Of a DNA stretch of 64,000 bases, positions 18,225-27,282 are shown in pieces. Within the stretch, counting starts at the first letter, position 1. Each line of letters opens with the position of its first letter. The position numbers were made by a program, and so were the translations under genes. The stretch lies in NCBI RefSeq assembly GCF_026153515.1, contig NZ_CP110644.1, positions 5,769,501 through 5,833,500 on the forward strand, given 5' to 3'. The notes beneath the pieces are model-generated. The model worked only from the letters and a program-made list of their open reading frames with translations, had not been told where the DNA came from and made no database searches. The DNA is from Pseudomonas sp. KU26590 (GTDB lineage Bacteria > Pseudomonadota > Gammaproteobacteria > Pseudomonadales > Pseudomonadaceae).

Positions 18225-18607
18225 CAAGGACTCCTTCACACCGTCGACACCACTGCTTTAACAACAGCTACAGCCCGCGCCGAATGAAGAATCGACTCCA
18301 TTCGGACGGATCTAAAAATTTATCCCTGGGGATGCAGCAGGCTGACGTCAATACTATGACGTCAAATACAAGGCGAAAGTATCGGTTAAATCAGGCCCGC
18401 TCGCCAGCGGACACTTCGCCTTGGTTGGAATAATAGGAGGCGGCGAAGAGACGTGCGCAGCGATAGACACTCAAAATCACAATCTGTCGCATAACCGAGG
18501 AAAAAACCGACAAAGTGCAGGTTATGCACCCGACTGGACACTTGGCGTACGTAGGTTGGTACACGTGTCTGCCATATACTCGCCGCACTTAGTCCGTGGA
18601 GCCTGAT
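18225..18607. other. 383-base divergent region, DUF1631 gene / nadC
   Basis: A -10-like TATACT near 18578-18583 precedes nadC, next to the 8-base palindrome ACACGTGT in the upstream spacer. No matching -35 at 17 bases is convincing. No gene is seen. Confidence 0.35.
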
Positions 18608-19456
18608 ATGCCAAACCTACGTCTTGACGCCCTCACTGCCGAAATCGAAGCCAACGTGCGCCGTGCGTTGCTCGAGGATGTTGGCACTGGCGACATCACC
18701 GCGCAGCTGATTCCGGCAGAGCGATTGGCCAAGGCCACTGTGATCTCCCGCGACGCAGCGGTGATTGCTGGCACGGCGTGGGTTGACGCGATTTTCCGTC
18801 AACTTGACCCGCGCGTCGCCGTGCATTGGCAGGTCGCTGACGGTGATCGCGTGCAGCCCAATCAGGCGCTATTCCACCTGGAAGGCCCCGCTCGCTCGCT
18901 GCTGACGGGCGAACGCAGCGCGCTCAACTTTCTGCAACTGCTTTCAGGCGTTGCCACCCGCGCGCAGCATTACGCGGACATGGTCGCGAACACTCAGGTC
19001 AAACTGCTCGACACCCGCAAAACCCTCCCCGGCCTGAGAATGGCGCAGAAATACGCGGTCACCTGCGGTAGCTGCCATAACCACCGCATCGGCTTGTTCG
19101 ACGCCTTTCTGATCAAGGAAAACCACATCGCCGCGTGTGGCGGTATCGCCGAAGCCATCACCGCCGCGCACAAAATCGCGCCGGGCAAGCCCGTGGAAAT
19201 CGAAGTGGAGAGCCTCGACGAACTCAAGCAAGCCCTCGACGGTGGCGCCGACATCATCATGCTCGACGAACTGAGCCTGGACGACATGCGCGAAGCCGTA
19301 CGCCTCACCGCCGGCCGCGCCAAGCTTGAAGCGAGCGGCGGCGTGACTGACGCGACTTTGCGCACTATCGCCGAGACCGGTGTTGATTACATTTCCATTG
19401 GAACGTTGACCAAGGATGTGAAGGCGGTGGATTTGTCGATGCGGTTGAGCATTTGA
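18608..19456 (+). CDS. nadC: nicotinate-nucleotide pyrophosphorylase (carboxylating)
   Basis: Start ATG 18608 (MPNLRLD) with GGAG 7 bases upstream. 282 residues. NadC converts quinolinate and PRPP to nicotinate mononucleotide, CO2 and PPi in de novo NAD synthesis. Visible signatures: '[11 protein letters not shown]', '[15 protein letters not shown]', '[12 protein letters not shown]' (substrate-binding Arg/Lys), '[16 protein letters not shown]', 'IEVE' and the C-terminal 'EASGGV', 'D.ISIGTLT'. In PAO1 the next gene downstream is tRNA-Thr/pilA; here a ~10-kb insertion follows. Confidence 0.96.
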   Translation: MPNLRLDALTAEIEANVRRALLEDVGTGDITAQLIPAERLAKATVISRDAAVIAGTAWVDAIFRQLDPRVAVHWQVADGDRVQPNQALFHLEGPARSLLTGERSALNFLQLLSGVATRAQHYADMVANTQVKLLDTRKTLPGLRMAQKYAVTCGSCHNHRIGLFDAFLIKENHIAACGGIAEAITAAHKIAPGKPVEIEVESLDELKQALDGGADIIMLDELSLDDMREAVRLTAGRAKLEASGGVTDATLRTIAETGVDYISIGTLTKDVKAVDLSMRLSI

Positions 19457-19536
19457 GATCGCCCCGGCGTCTTTAAGGTTGAACTGCGACGGTTGCCCGG
19501 GCTCTGCTTGTTATGACCTTTACAGGGAGAACGGGC

Positions 19537-19767
19537 ATGAACTGTTATCTGTGCGGGACCGAAGCTGAGCAGCGTGAGTCGGCGCAGGGTGGGAAGGTTG
19601 TTGTGTGCCGTGACTGCGGTGAATACCTGATCTCTGATGTGGTGCTCAGGCAGTTGACGTCGAGCCCGCTTAACTTCACCAAAATGCGCGAAGAGCTGCA
19701 TCACCAGCGGCAGTCCAATGCTACGTCCATGGCGCAGATCAACAGCGAGACGGCGGTTTGGGCTTGA
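19537..19767 (+). CDS. small zinc-ribbon protein
   Basis: ATG at 19537 has a GGGAG RBS ~7 bases upstream. 76 residues. CYLCG and CRDCG, 20 residues apart, form a CxxC...CxxC zinc ribbon in the first half; the rest is helical and polar. No family name is recognised. Possibly a nucleic-acid or protein-binding adaptor. Confidence 0.65.
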   Translation: MNCYLCGTEAEQRESAQGGKVVVCRDCGEYLISDVVLRQLTSSPLNFTKMREELHHQRQSNATSMAQINSETAVWA

Positions 19768-19806
19768 GGCTTTTGGGTTTCGGTTTTTGATAGGACGGAT
19801 GAGGAA

Positions 19807-19941
19807 ATGAAGATGACTGACGAGAAGAAACCTGACGAGAAAGAACAACCTGAGAAGGACGTGCCCGCTCATTCGACTGAGGAAGAGAAGGAGCGGCTGA
19901 AGGATTTTAATAAGGACGGGATTCCGCCTGGGATCTGTTGA
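19807..19941 (+). CDS. small highly charged protein (44 aa)
   Basis: ATG at 19807 with a GATGAGG RBS 3-9 bases upstream (an ATG two codons later is an alternative start). The 44 residues are dominated by Lys and Glu with scattered Pro and end 'GIPPGIC'. Likely disordered. It directly follows the zinc-ribbon gene (39-base gap) and may be co-transcribed. Confidence 0.5.
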   Translation: MKMTDEKKPDEKEQPEKDVPAHSTEEEKERLKDFNKDGIPPGIC

Positions 19942-20492
19942 TTCGGGTTCGGTAGGCTCGGGTCGTGTACCTCGGAAGGGTAACGCGATCCTCGCGGAGA
20001 ATTTACAGGCCCACGGCGAGAGTCTTTCTCGTGATCGCATGGTGCAGTGGTTACCAGAATACGAATAACACGATACCTTCTGACTCAAGCTGGCAAGGTG
20101 CTGACTTCACTCATCGCCTCACGAAGCATGGATGTCTATTGATAGGGCGATATCGCGCTCGCCGAGCAAACGCATTGTTTGGTCGGAAATGGAAATTGAA
20201 CGACCAACGCGATTCGTCCCAGAGCAGTTGCTCATGGCGTCTACGAAACCATGGACGACTCACGATTTTCAGGCGCGTGTGACTTCAATACTTGTACTGC
20301 ACACTTTGCCCGAATAGGTATGCCTTACCGCATTGTGAGCGAGCGTTTACCGCTGTGATTGCATCAAAAAATTCTGTCTTCTAATCATGGATGCCCGTAT
20401 CGAACTAAGCAGGTCAACGAGCCCGGCATGTGGAATGCGAGCCTCTTCACTGAATGCTCTAAATAGACTCATTGCCGCGGAGTAGGGTACAT
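19942..20492. other. 551-base stretch without an intact gene
   Basis: Composition is more AT-rich than the flanking core. A frame around 20190-20317 reads in a protein-like way ('ERPTRFVPEQLL', 'KPWTTHDFQARV') but has no convincing start and may be the tail of a decayed gene. Nothing else is seen. Confidence 0.35.
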
Positions 20493-20609
20493 ATGATTAG
20501 GAAAATTTCAGCAAGAATATTTCGGTTTTTGGGCGCATCTTTAGAAGGTAACCATGATAAAGGATCCGTTTATTTTCTGAGCAAAGCTGCTAGGGAAGGT
20601 CTGAAGTAG
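20493..20609 (+). pseudogene. short frame running into the left end of the IS5 element
   Basis: ATG at 20493 opens 38 codons (MIRKISARIF...GSVYFLSKAA); the last five residues and the stop are inside the IS left end. So a host gene was probably cut at 20593. The downstream half is not recovered on the other side of the IS, whose right flank belongs to a different gene. Low confidence that the frame is expressed. Confidence 0.4.
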
Positions 20610-21786
20610 GCACGCGTTTTTAACAGCCCCGTTGCTTGAGGCTCAAAAAATGTCGACTCAATCGAAAATTAGACCTTTTGCTCTCTCAATCCCCGCTTTT
20701 TTCTGCGTACAAGCGCTTTTCAGCACTCATTTTCCGCATTAAAGGCGTACCTCTCCTGCATTGAGTAATCGTTTTCGCATCATCCACAGGTTCGACAGAG
20801 CAAACAGCGTGGTCTGCTGCGCAGTGTTTTTCAGCAGGCCTCGGAAGCGTACTTTCGTATAACCAAACTGGCGCTTGATTACTCGAAACGGATGCTCAAC
20901 CTTGGCGCGCAGTTGAGCTTTCGCGTATTCGATTTTGCGACGCATGCGCCCGATCAGACTCTTCTTTGCATGCTTTTTATAGCTGCTGGGCCGCGCAGCA
21001 ATCGACCAGATCATTTGGCGATCTTGATGCTCGGGGCGCTTTTCGACGCCGGTGTAACCGGCATCGCCAGAGACGTAAGTTTCTTCTCCGTGCAGTAACT
21101 GATCGACCTGGGTTACGTCCGCCACATTCGCCGCAGTGCCCACTACGCTATGCACCAAACCGGATTCGGCATCGACACCGATGTGCGATTTCATCCCGAA
21201 ATAGTATTGATTTCCCTTCTTGGTTTGATGCATTTCAGGGTCGCGTTTGCCGTCCTTGTTCTTGGTCGAACTCGGCGCATGAATGATCGTCGCATCGACC
21301 ACGGTGCCTTGGCGCAACAACAAACCACGGTCGCCCAAATAGCCATTGATGACCTGCAAAATCCCACCGGCCAGCTCATGTTTTTCGAGCAATCTGCGGA
21401 AGTTGAGGATCGTGGTTTCGTCTGGAATCCGATCCAGATGCAGCCCGGCAAACTGGCGCAGAATCGTAGTTTCGTACAGCGATTCTTCCATAGCTGGGTC
21501 GCTATAACCGAACCAGTTCTGCATCAGATGAACCCGCAACATCGCCATCAACGGGTATGCCGGACGACCACCTTCTCCCGTTGGATAGTGCGGCTCGATC
21601 AGTTTGACCAAGCCATTCCAGGGCACGACCTGATCCATCTCGATCAGGAAGCGTTCACGGCGGGTTTGTTTGCGTTTGCCAGCGTATTCGGCGTCAGCGA
21701 AGGACATCTGCTTCATCGGGACTCAACCGTTCAGTGCTTGGGACTGGCGTATTTCACCAGATTTGGAAGTCTTTTTCAGAGTTTCC
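20594..21786 (-). mobile_element. IS5-family insertion sequence, ~1.19 kb
   Basis: The transposase gene is enclosed by imperfect terminal inverted repeats: left GGAAGGTCTGAAGTAG from 20594 and, read from the other strand, right GGAAACTCTGAAAAAG from 21786 (12 of 16 match). The 4-base flanks are CTAG on the left and TTAA on the right. Each fits the YTAR target of IS5-group elements but they are not the same, so this copy lacks a matching target duplication. Confidence 0.75.
20739..21716 (-). CDS. IS5-family transposase
   Basis: 325 residues, intact. N-terminal 'MKQMSFADAEYAGKRKQTRRERFL' region and 'GGRPAYPL..MLR.H..Q.W' are typical of IS5 (IS5 subgroup). The DDE catalytic core has Asp in 'TVVDATIIHAPSS', Asp in 'VSGDAGYTG' and Glu in 'KVEHPFRVIKRQFG'. 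It likely remains functional. Confidence 0.93.
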   Translation of the reverse strand: MKQMSFADAEYAGKRKQTRRERFLIEMDQVVPWNGLVKLIEPHYPTGEGGRPAYPLMAMLRVHLMQNWFGYSDPAMEESLYETTILRQFAGLHLDRIPDETTILNFRRLLEKHELAGGILQVINGYLGDRGLLLRQGTVVDATIIHAPSSTKNKDGKRDPEMHQTKKGNQYYFGMKSHIGVDAESGLVHSVVGTAANVADVTQVDQLLHGEETYVSGDAGYTGVEKRPEHQDRQMIWSIAARPSSYKKHAKKSLIGRMRRKIEYAKAQLRAKVEHPFRVIKRQFGYTKVRFRGLLKNTAQQTTLFALSNLWMMRKRLLNAGEVRL

Positions 21787-21942
21787 TTAAGTGTGTTTTC
21801 GTCCGCAGAAATCACAGAGTGGGTCGATCTGGATACCACCGCTTTGTGTCCGAAGTGTGGGATTGACGCGGTCATCGGCTCAGCATCCAGCGCGCCGGTT
21901 AACCCAGAGTTTCTTTCGAAAATGAACGAGCACTGGTTTTAG
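21787..21942 (+). pseudogene. 3' fragment of a small 'cytoplasmic protein' gene cut by the IS
   Basis: Starting exactly at the IS right end the frame reads LSVFSSAEITEWVD and then 'TALCPKCGIDAVIG...FLSKMNEHWF'. This is the C-terminal half of a known small family with CxxC...CPxCG zinc-ribbon cysteines and a terminal 'MN.YWF'-like end. The N-terminal half, with the first CxxC, is missing and not found left of the IS. Confidence 0.7.
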
Positions 21943-22032
21943 ACGATCCCATCGTTCGATGGTTTTCGGTCTGTCGGGCATCTACACAGAACGTGGTTTG
22001 ACCCAGCGCCTTACGATGCTGCTGATCGAATA

Positions 22033-22089
22033 CGTTTTTACACACTCTGGGTCGATTGTTGCCTGTCACGACTGACCGAAATCGGCCAG
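22033..22089. repeat. dispersed repeat: CGTTTTTACACACTCTGG plus degenerate palindrome
   Basis: CGTTTTTACACACTCTGG at 22033-22050 is repeated exactly at 27123-27140 and, inverted with one change, near 25063-25081. It is followed by GGTCGATTGTTGCC...GACCGAAATCGGCC, a degenerate form of the palindrome at 24518 and 27139. Confidence 0.6.
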
Positions 22090-22157
22090 GAGGAGCCGCT
22101 CGACAGGAAATTTGTATACTGTTAGCGTACGACTAACCAACCTCACAGAGATGTGAA

Positions 22158-22625
22158 ATGTTTATTTTGACCGCTGACCTTCTAGGTGCAGACTTTCAGC
22201 AGCAGGGCATTCAGTGGGCTGCATACGAAACATACCTGGATAGCCTCAAAGGGCTGATCCCCCCCAGCGCATACGCTTTCGCAACAGCAGATTGGCATTA
22301 CAACCCTCACCATTCTCAGTGCCCGCATGATGCTTGGGTCGAATCTATGCGCGTAACTGAGGAAGGCTCCGGTGACCGTCACGAGCATCGAAAACTCTCC
22401 ATTCAGGTTACGCTCCTAGGGGCCTATCATGATGGTTACATCGATATTCGCTATGAAGAGGTAAGTCAATATCACATCACCAGCAATGCGCCTCATCATG
22501 GGGACTGGCTTTATGACGAGGTTCGGGCCGGTGATCACGGCCAAGTTATTCACAAAGTTGAGCTTGCACGTGCGCTGTGGCTGGTAGAGTGCAGGGATAT
22601 CAGCGTGAACTGGCGCCCCATCTAG
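22158..22625 (+). CDS. hypothetical protein (155 aa)
   Basis: ATG at 22158 with AGAG about 9 bases upstream. A soluble, Asp/His/Trp-rich protein ('FATADWHYNP', 'CPHDAWVES', 'HGDWLYDEV', 'WLVECRDISV'). It resembles an unnamed family common as an orphan in Pseudomonas accessory regions, often next to toxin/immunity-type genes. No catalytic motif is recognised. Same-strand reading continues after its TAG (see findings). Confidence 0.75.
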   Translation: MFILTADLLGADFQQQGIQWAAYETYLDSLKGLIPPSAYAFATADWHYNPHHSQCPHDAWVESMRVTEEGSGDRHEHRKLSIQVTLLGAYHDGYIDIRYEEVSQYHITSNAPHHGDWLYDEVRAGDHGQVIHKVELARALWLVECRDISVNWRPI

Positions 22626-23020
22626 ACACTTAAGCCCGGATTTTGGGAGTTTGAAGCGATTAGCATTGTCGGAAACGTCCTGCCCCTGGAAGGTGATTTT
22701 GGCGACATCGCAATCACGGCTACGGCGATATCAGTCGAGAAAGTGATTTGACAGCCCATTACTGATGACCGGTGCCGCTTTCCACCGTGGCCTCGGGTGT
22801 CATGCTTCGCGGGTCCACTCAGTGCTTATGATGGCGAACGCTACATACAATAGTGATGGTGCAGCTAACTGGCCGCGCTAATGAAAGTAACCAGATGCGA
22901 CAGGCAGAAATCGGCCACAAGCGGACGATCAGTCCTTCGAATACATCCCTTCCTTTTCATATCGTCGAAAGGCCAATCGATCCAGCTTTTGCTTACACAG
23001 TAGGCCGAGAGTAATAAAAA
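22626..23020. other. 395-base stretch without an intact gene
   Basis: Bases 22626-22751 continue the frame of the preceding gene after its TAG with protein-like content ('FWEFEAISIVGNVLPLEGDFGDI') and end in TGA. The rest shows no gene or clear repeat. Confidence 0.4.
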
Positions 23021-24334
23021 CTAATTGAAGGGACGGTCTGCACGGGCGAGTGCCCGCGTTTCGGGATCGGCGTCGAATGCCGACTCTACAAGCACCCAGG
23101 CCGGAGCGGTGTTCGCGTCGGTTAACGCCTTTACTGCTCGCTTGCGGCAGGTCGAACACGGCGAAAACTCATATACGTAGAGGAGACAGTCGAGCGCCTC
23201 TTGGCCAGGATGCGCTTCGCACAAGTTTAAGAGTTCTCCGACGAGATGGTGCGTTGCGTCAGCATCATCAAGCTGTGTTACATGCTTCATGCACATTAAA
23301 AAATCGCCCTCAAAGAAATTGTTCACCAGCAACGCGACACCGTTTGAGACGTTGCCATCAACGATCAATCGCTTAGCCGCTTTTCGCAGCTCCCCGTGCG
23401 TCTTAGGTGCAAGAGCCTCTACTGCCGCCCATTGAACTTGTGGGTCGGCATGGTCAGTCCATCGGATTAATCGACTTTCGAATCGAGGAACGCCGGTTTT
23501 TGCAAAGCATCTGAACAGTCGTTTGACATGTTCCGACTCCTCCGACGCGACCAGGGCTGCGAATACTATGTCGCATTGATTGTTAGTGGCGTGCGTGCCC
23601 CATCTTTTGAGCCAATAACATTGTTCTCTGGGATTCTTTTTGACATACGCCACCACCTCATTGCCATTAAATAACATTGGTTCAAAGCGGGCCGAAGAAC
23701 GGCTGTGACTATCGCGTGTCTCGCGTATCCCTGCGAGATAACTCGCAATATCGGAATCAACTGCGGCCTCGCGTTCCAATGCGGCAAGTCCTCCCTCAAT
23801 CCCCGTGGAGGCATCAAATTGCTTGATCGGATAGTCATCAACCCAAAAGTCCGGATTAGCTTGCCACCATTGCCCCATTTGCCTGGCGACATATTTCAAT
23901 CCATCCAAGCCGTCGAGCGCAATGATTTCCTCAGCGCCTATCACGCTAGCGGTACCCGGAAACAGCGCGAGGGAAGAATACAAAAGACTTCTGGCGTCTT
24001 CTGATCCTGACGCAGCAAGCTCTTTCAGGATCGCACTGCGCTGGTTACTGTCGCGTTGATCCTCGGGCGGAGGCGTGTTTTCTAGCGCCTTGATCGCCTG
24101 CACCACTTCTGCGGACAGCTTCGCGCGATCGACAATCGAAACCAGCCATGGCGCCCGTTCTGCCTCCAGCTGAGGATCATAGGAAAGACATGCTACGCAC
24201 GCTTCGATAATCGTGTCTTCCAACCCATACGATCCATGGTTCTCGATGTGCTGGATAGCGCGCCCATGACCTGTCCTGAGAGCAGCGGCGAATGAGGCTT
24301 TGGCAAGGGGCAGAACCTGGTGTTGTATTCGCAT
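23021..24334 (-). CDS. HEAT-repeat-like hypothetical protein
   Basis: 437 residues, soluble, no signal peptide. Series of helical pairs with Ala/Leu-rich spacing ('DPQVQWAAVEALAPKTH', 'RKRAVKALTDANTAPAWVLVES', 'DPETRALARADRPFN') typical of HEAT or armadillo repeats, mainly in the C-terminal half. Such proteins are scaffolds. The RBS is weak. Lone minus-strand gene in the island; function unknown, and a role as immunity or adaptor protein would be speculation. Confidence 0.7.
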   Translation of the reverse strand: MRIQHQVLPLAKASFAAALRTGHGRAIQHIENHGSYGLEDTIIEACVACLSYDPQLEAERAPWLVSIVDRAKLSAEVVQAIKALENTPPPEDQRDSNQRSAILKELAASGSEDARSLLYSSLALFPGTASVIGAEEIIALDGLDGLKYVARQMGQWWQANPDFWVDDYPIKQFDASTGIEGGLAALEREAAVDSDIASYLAGIRETRDSHSRSSARFEPMLFNGNEVVAYVKKNPREQCYWLKRWGTHATNNQCDIVFAALVASEESEHVKRLFRCFAKTGVPRFESRLIRWTDHADPQVQWAAVEALAPKTHGELRKAAKRLIVDGNVSNGVALLVNNFFEGDFLMCMKHVTQLDDADATHHLVGELLNLCEAHPGQEALDCLLYVYEFSPCSTCRKRAVKALTDANTAPAWVLVESAFDADPETRALARADRPFN

Positions 24335-24638
24335 TTGGTGTCCAATGTCGGATCATCAAGCCAGTGAAGGTAGCGGCATTTCTCCGCCTCGCACTGTAAA
24401 CATAGCAATCGTGAGCCAGCCGCAATTAGGAAATGTAGGATAACTGCCATCGTTGATTGGCTGGTTTTAGCAGTTTGATCCCCGGCCAGCTGCGATGGAA
24501 GCGCAAACGTCCGGTTTGGGTCGAAAGCGGTCAGCCACGACCGGCTGCTTTCGACCTACAGCGGTTGCTTGCGCCGCGAATAAGTCAGCGTCGCTCGGTG
24601 CTAAGCTATCGTGATCTAACACCCTATGGAGATCATGT
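24335..24638. other. 304-base intergenic stretch with a palindromic repeat
   Basis: Holds the 39-base palindrome at 24518-24556; otherwise nothing is recognised. A minus-strand frame from 24450 overlaps the HEAT-like gene and is not supported. Confidence 0.4.
24518..24556. repeat. short palindromic repeat
   Basis: GGGTCGAAAGCGGTCAGCC and GGCTGCTTTCGACC arms form a 39-base hairpin. Related copies lie at 27139-27178 and, degenerate, at 22049-22089. It is a second repeat family, distinct from the REPIN type. Confidence 0.65.
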
Positions 24639-24992
24639 GTGCCAAGTCATACAGCATGGAATCGAATACTAGCGCTGGCAATTGTTAGTGCAATAGCAAC
24701 TACCATTCTCGGCTTCTACATAAGTTCATATTTAGAAGACCGCGCGAGTCACGCCTTCGAGCAAGTAGATATGGGCGCTTCACAGCAGCAAGTCGTGGCT
24801 CTTCTTGGGGTACCAGATGCTGTTCGAGCTTGCGGCGACAGTCTTTGGTGGGGAGACGATACAAAATATCGCGGAGAAAATGACGGGCGTTGTGTCACAG
24901 AGGCGCGCTACGAAAACTTTTTGAGCACTTGGGCCGTAGGGTATTCTCAGGACGGATACGTCGTTTCTAAATACCATTATTCTTCTGAGTGA
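24639..24992 (+). CDS. membrane-anchored hypothetical protein with BamE/SmpA-like motif
   Basis: GTG at 24639 with GGAG 8 bases upstream. 117 residues. A hydrophobic helix at ~9-30 is followed by 'VDMGASQQQVVALLGVPDAVRACG', which resembles the 'G.s..eV..lLG.P' start of BamE/SmpA-like domains, then 'LWWGDDTKYRG'. Probably a periplasm-facing anchored domain. Orphan gene in the island. Confidence 0.6.
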   Translation: MPSHTAWNRILALAIVSAIATTILGFYISSYLEDRASHAFEQVDMGASQQQVVALLGVPDAVRACGDSLWWGDDTKYRGENDGRCVTEARYENFLSTWAVGYSQDGYVVSKYHYSSE

Positions 24993-25220
24993 ATGCCAGT
25001 ATGGTTCATCCCTCTACCCGCTTTGGGGCGCTGCACGCTCTGGGCGTCAGTGACTGCTATGGATCCAGAGTGTGTCAAAACCCTTGTTAGCGGCTTCCAC
25101 TCTAGTGTTTTTTCCTACTCAGCCCAGGTCAGACATCAGTTGCTCAGATTCAGTATAAGATTCCGGAAATCAGCAGGTACGCCGACAACGTGGGCTAGAG
25201 GCTAGAAATCTGGGGGTTGG

Positions 25221-25493
25221 ATGATTGCAAGCAACGTTTCATATCTATGTCCGGTTTGTGGATACCCCGGGCTTGAAGAGCCTCCATACGATGAGGTTGG
25301 CTGCTCTTCGTTTGGCATGTGCCCGTCCTGCGGTACGCAGTTCGGCTATGATGACGCAACATCTGCTCATGCTGATTTGCGGAGATTATGGATCTCTAAA
25401 GGAATGCTTTGGTGGAGCAAAGCTCAAGCGTCGCCGAGTGGTTGGGACCCGGTAAAGCAACTACAGGCGGTTGAAAAACGCATCAATATCTGA
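25221..25493 (+). CDS. cysteine-rich (CPCC-type) zinc-binding protein
   Basis: ATG at 25221 after GGGGG. 90 residues with 'CPVCGYPGLEEPPYDEVG' and 'CPSCGTQFGYDD', two CPxCG knuckles ~24 residues apart as in the Cys-rich CPCC family. Small orphan proteins of this type are frequent near polymorphic toxin loci; no toxin is seen here. The stop codon is a few bases before the IS1182 element. Confidence 0.7.
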   Translation: MIASNVSYLCPVCGYPGLEEPPYDEVGCSSFGMCPSCGTQFGYDDATSAHADLRRLWISKGMLWWSKAQASPSGWDPVKQLQAVEKRINI

Positions 25494-25552
25494 GCAGAAC
25501 ACCGCTCTTAGCCCTGCTATGATTTCTGAGGATTTCATCGCAGGGATCGCCC

Positions 25553-26983
25553 ATGAAGCGCTTTATCCAAGGTGAACATCGAGGCCAAGAAACCTTCCTT
25601 CCCGCGAGCCTCGACGATTACGTCACGGATGCCAATCCGGTGCGCGTAGTCGACATCTTTGTCGACGAACTGGACCTGGTCAAACTAGGTTTCGAGGGCG
25701 CCTTACCTGCTGATACAGGCCGGCCGGCTTACCATCCCTCGGTCCTGCTGAAGATCTACATCTACGGCTATCTGAACCGCATTCCATCGAGCCGGCGTCT
25801 TGAACGAGAAGCCCAACGCAACGTCGAGCTGATGTGGCTGACTGGGCGTTTGATGCCCGATTTCAAGACCATCGCCAACTTCCGAAAAGACAACAGCAAG
25901 GCCATCCGAGGTGTCTGCCGCCAGTTCGTGGTGCTGTGCCAGCAGCTAGGACTATTCGAAGAAAATCTGGTCGCCATCGACGGCAGTAAATTCAAGGCGG
26001 TCAATAACCGCGACCGCAATTTCACCAGCGCCAAGCTGAATCGGCGGATGGAAGAAATTGAATCAAGTATCAATCGGTACCTGACTACGCTCGCCGAAAC
26101 CGACCGGCAAGAACCCTCGGTCGCTCAGCCCAAGGCTGCTCGTCTGCAAGAGAAAATCGACAAGCTCAAAGCTCAGATGAAAGAGTTGCAGGTCATTGAA
26201 ACTCAGCTCAACGAATCACCGGATAAACAGGTCTCACTGACCGATCCAGACGCCCGTTCCATGATGACGCGCGGCACTGGAATCGTCGGTTACAACGTGC
26301 AGACAGCGGTCGATACCCAGCACCATTTGATCGTTGCCCATGAGGTTACCAACGTCGGTTCCGACCGCGATCAACTCAGTTCGATGGCCAAGCAGGCCCG
26401 CGAGGCTATGGCGTCAGATACGTTGTCGGTAGTAGCTGACCGAGGTTACTTCAAAAGCGAACAAGTCCTGGCTTGTCACGATGCAGGTATCACCGCCTAT
26501 GTGCCCAAGCCGATGACCTCTGGAGCCAAGGCTGACGGGCGTTTCAATAACGATGCCTTTCTCTATGACGCGGCAAAAAACGAATATATTTGTCCCGCTG
26601 GAGAGGCGTTGATCTGGCGCTTTTCCAGCGTTGAAAAAGGCCTGAAGTTGCACCGTTACTGGAGTTCTAATTGCCAGGGATGCGTGCTGAAATCGAAGTG
26701 CACACCGAGCAAGCAACGGCGAGTTCGGCGATGGGAGCATGAAGCCGTATTGGAGGAAATGCAGAACAGGCTGAGCAACGCGCCGGACATGATGCGAGTC
26801 CGCAAGCGTACGGTCGAGCATCCCTTCGGGACACTCAAACAATGGATGGGCGCCACACATTTCCTGACACGAAAGCTGAACGGAGTAAGTGCGGAGATGA
26901 GCTTGAACGTCCTCGCCTACAACTTGAAACGAGTCATGAAAATTCTCGGTACCAGCGGTTTAATGAAGGCGCTGTCGGCCTGA
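25553..26983 (+). CDS. IS1182-family transposase
   Basis: 476 residues, intact. 'MKRFIQGEHRGQETFLP.SLDDYV', 'GRPAYHPSVLLKIYIYGYLN..PSSR.LE' and 'MPDFKTIANFRK' are the IS1182 N-terminal pattern. The DDE core has Asp in 'VAIDGSKFKAV', Asp in 'VVADRGYFKS' and Glu in 'VEHPFGTLKQWMG'. A cysteine cluster lies in between ('CQGCVLKSKC'). I could not identify the terminal inverted repeats with confidence, so only the gene is listed. Confidence 0.92.
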   Translation: MKRFIQGEHRGQETFLPASLDDYVTDANPVRVVDIFVDELDLVKLGFEGALPADTGRPAYHPSVLLKIYIYGYLNRIPSSRRLEREAQRNVELMWLTGRLMPDFKTIANFRKDNSKAIRGVCRQFVVLCQQLGLFEENLVAIDGSKFKAVNNRDRNFTSAKLNRRMEEIESSINRYLTTLAETDRQEPSVAQPKAARLQEKIDKLKAQMKELQVIETQLNESPDKQVSLTDPDARSMMTRGTGIVGYNVQTAVDTQHHLIVAHEVTNVGSDRDQLSSMAKQAREAMASDTLSVVADRGYFKSEQVLACHDAGITAYVPKPMTSGAKADGRFNNDAFLYDAAKNEYICPAGEALIWRFSSVEKGLKLHRYWSSNCQGCVLKSKCTPSKQRRVRRWEHEAVLEEMQNRLSNAPDMMRVRKRTVEHPFGTLKQWMGATHFLTRKLNGVSAEMSLNVLAYNLKRVMKILGTSGLMKALSA

Positions 26984-27122
26984 AGAGGTCTGTATTTTGG
27001 CCACCCAGCAAGGTAGAAGCGGCGCTAGGGGCTCCCAGACCCTCGTGATGATCCGCAGGACTTGTTGTGAGCAATTACTCAGCTAACAACCGTCAGCGCT
27101 GCGCGCCGACAGTGCATCAGCG

Positions 27123-27178
27123 CGTTTTTACACACTCTGGATCGAAAGCGGACAGCCACGACTGGCTCCTTTCGACCC
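27123..27178. repeat. dispersed repeat plus palindrome, downstream of IS1182
   Basis: CGTTTTTACACACTCTGG (27123-27140), identical to 22033-22050, joined to the palindrome GGATCGAAAGCGGACAGCC...GGCTCCTTTCGACC (27139-27178). Confidence 0.65.
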
Positions 27179-27282
27179 ATAGCAGCCAGTGGAGACATCC
27201 AGATAACGGTAAAAAGCATACCTTGAAAAAGGTGCCATTTCACATACGGAGCTATCAAGGACTTCGCATTTGTTAAGTTCAG

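Noticed and set aside
18225-18239. GTG start for the DUF1631 protein at 18239
   Set aside because: It would place the AGGAG ribosome site inside the gene; the ATG at 18224 fits that site.
24177-24450. Small minus-strand frames upstream of the HEAT-like gene
   Set aside because: They overlap its coding region in other frames and lack start signals; a frameshifted N-terminal extension was considered but has no repeat pattern.
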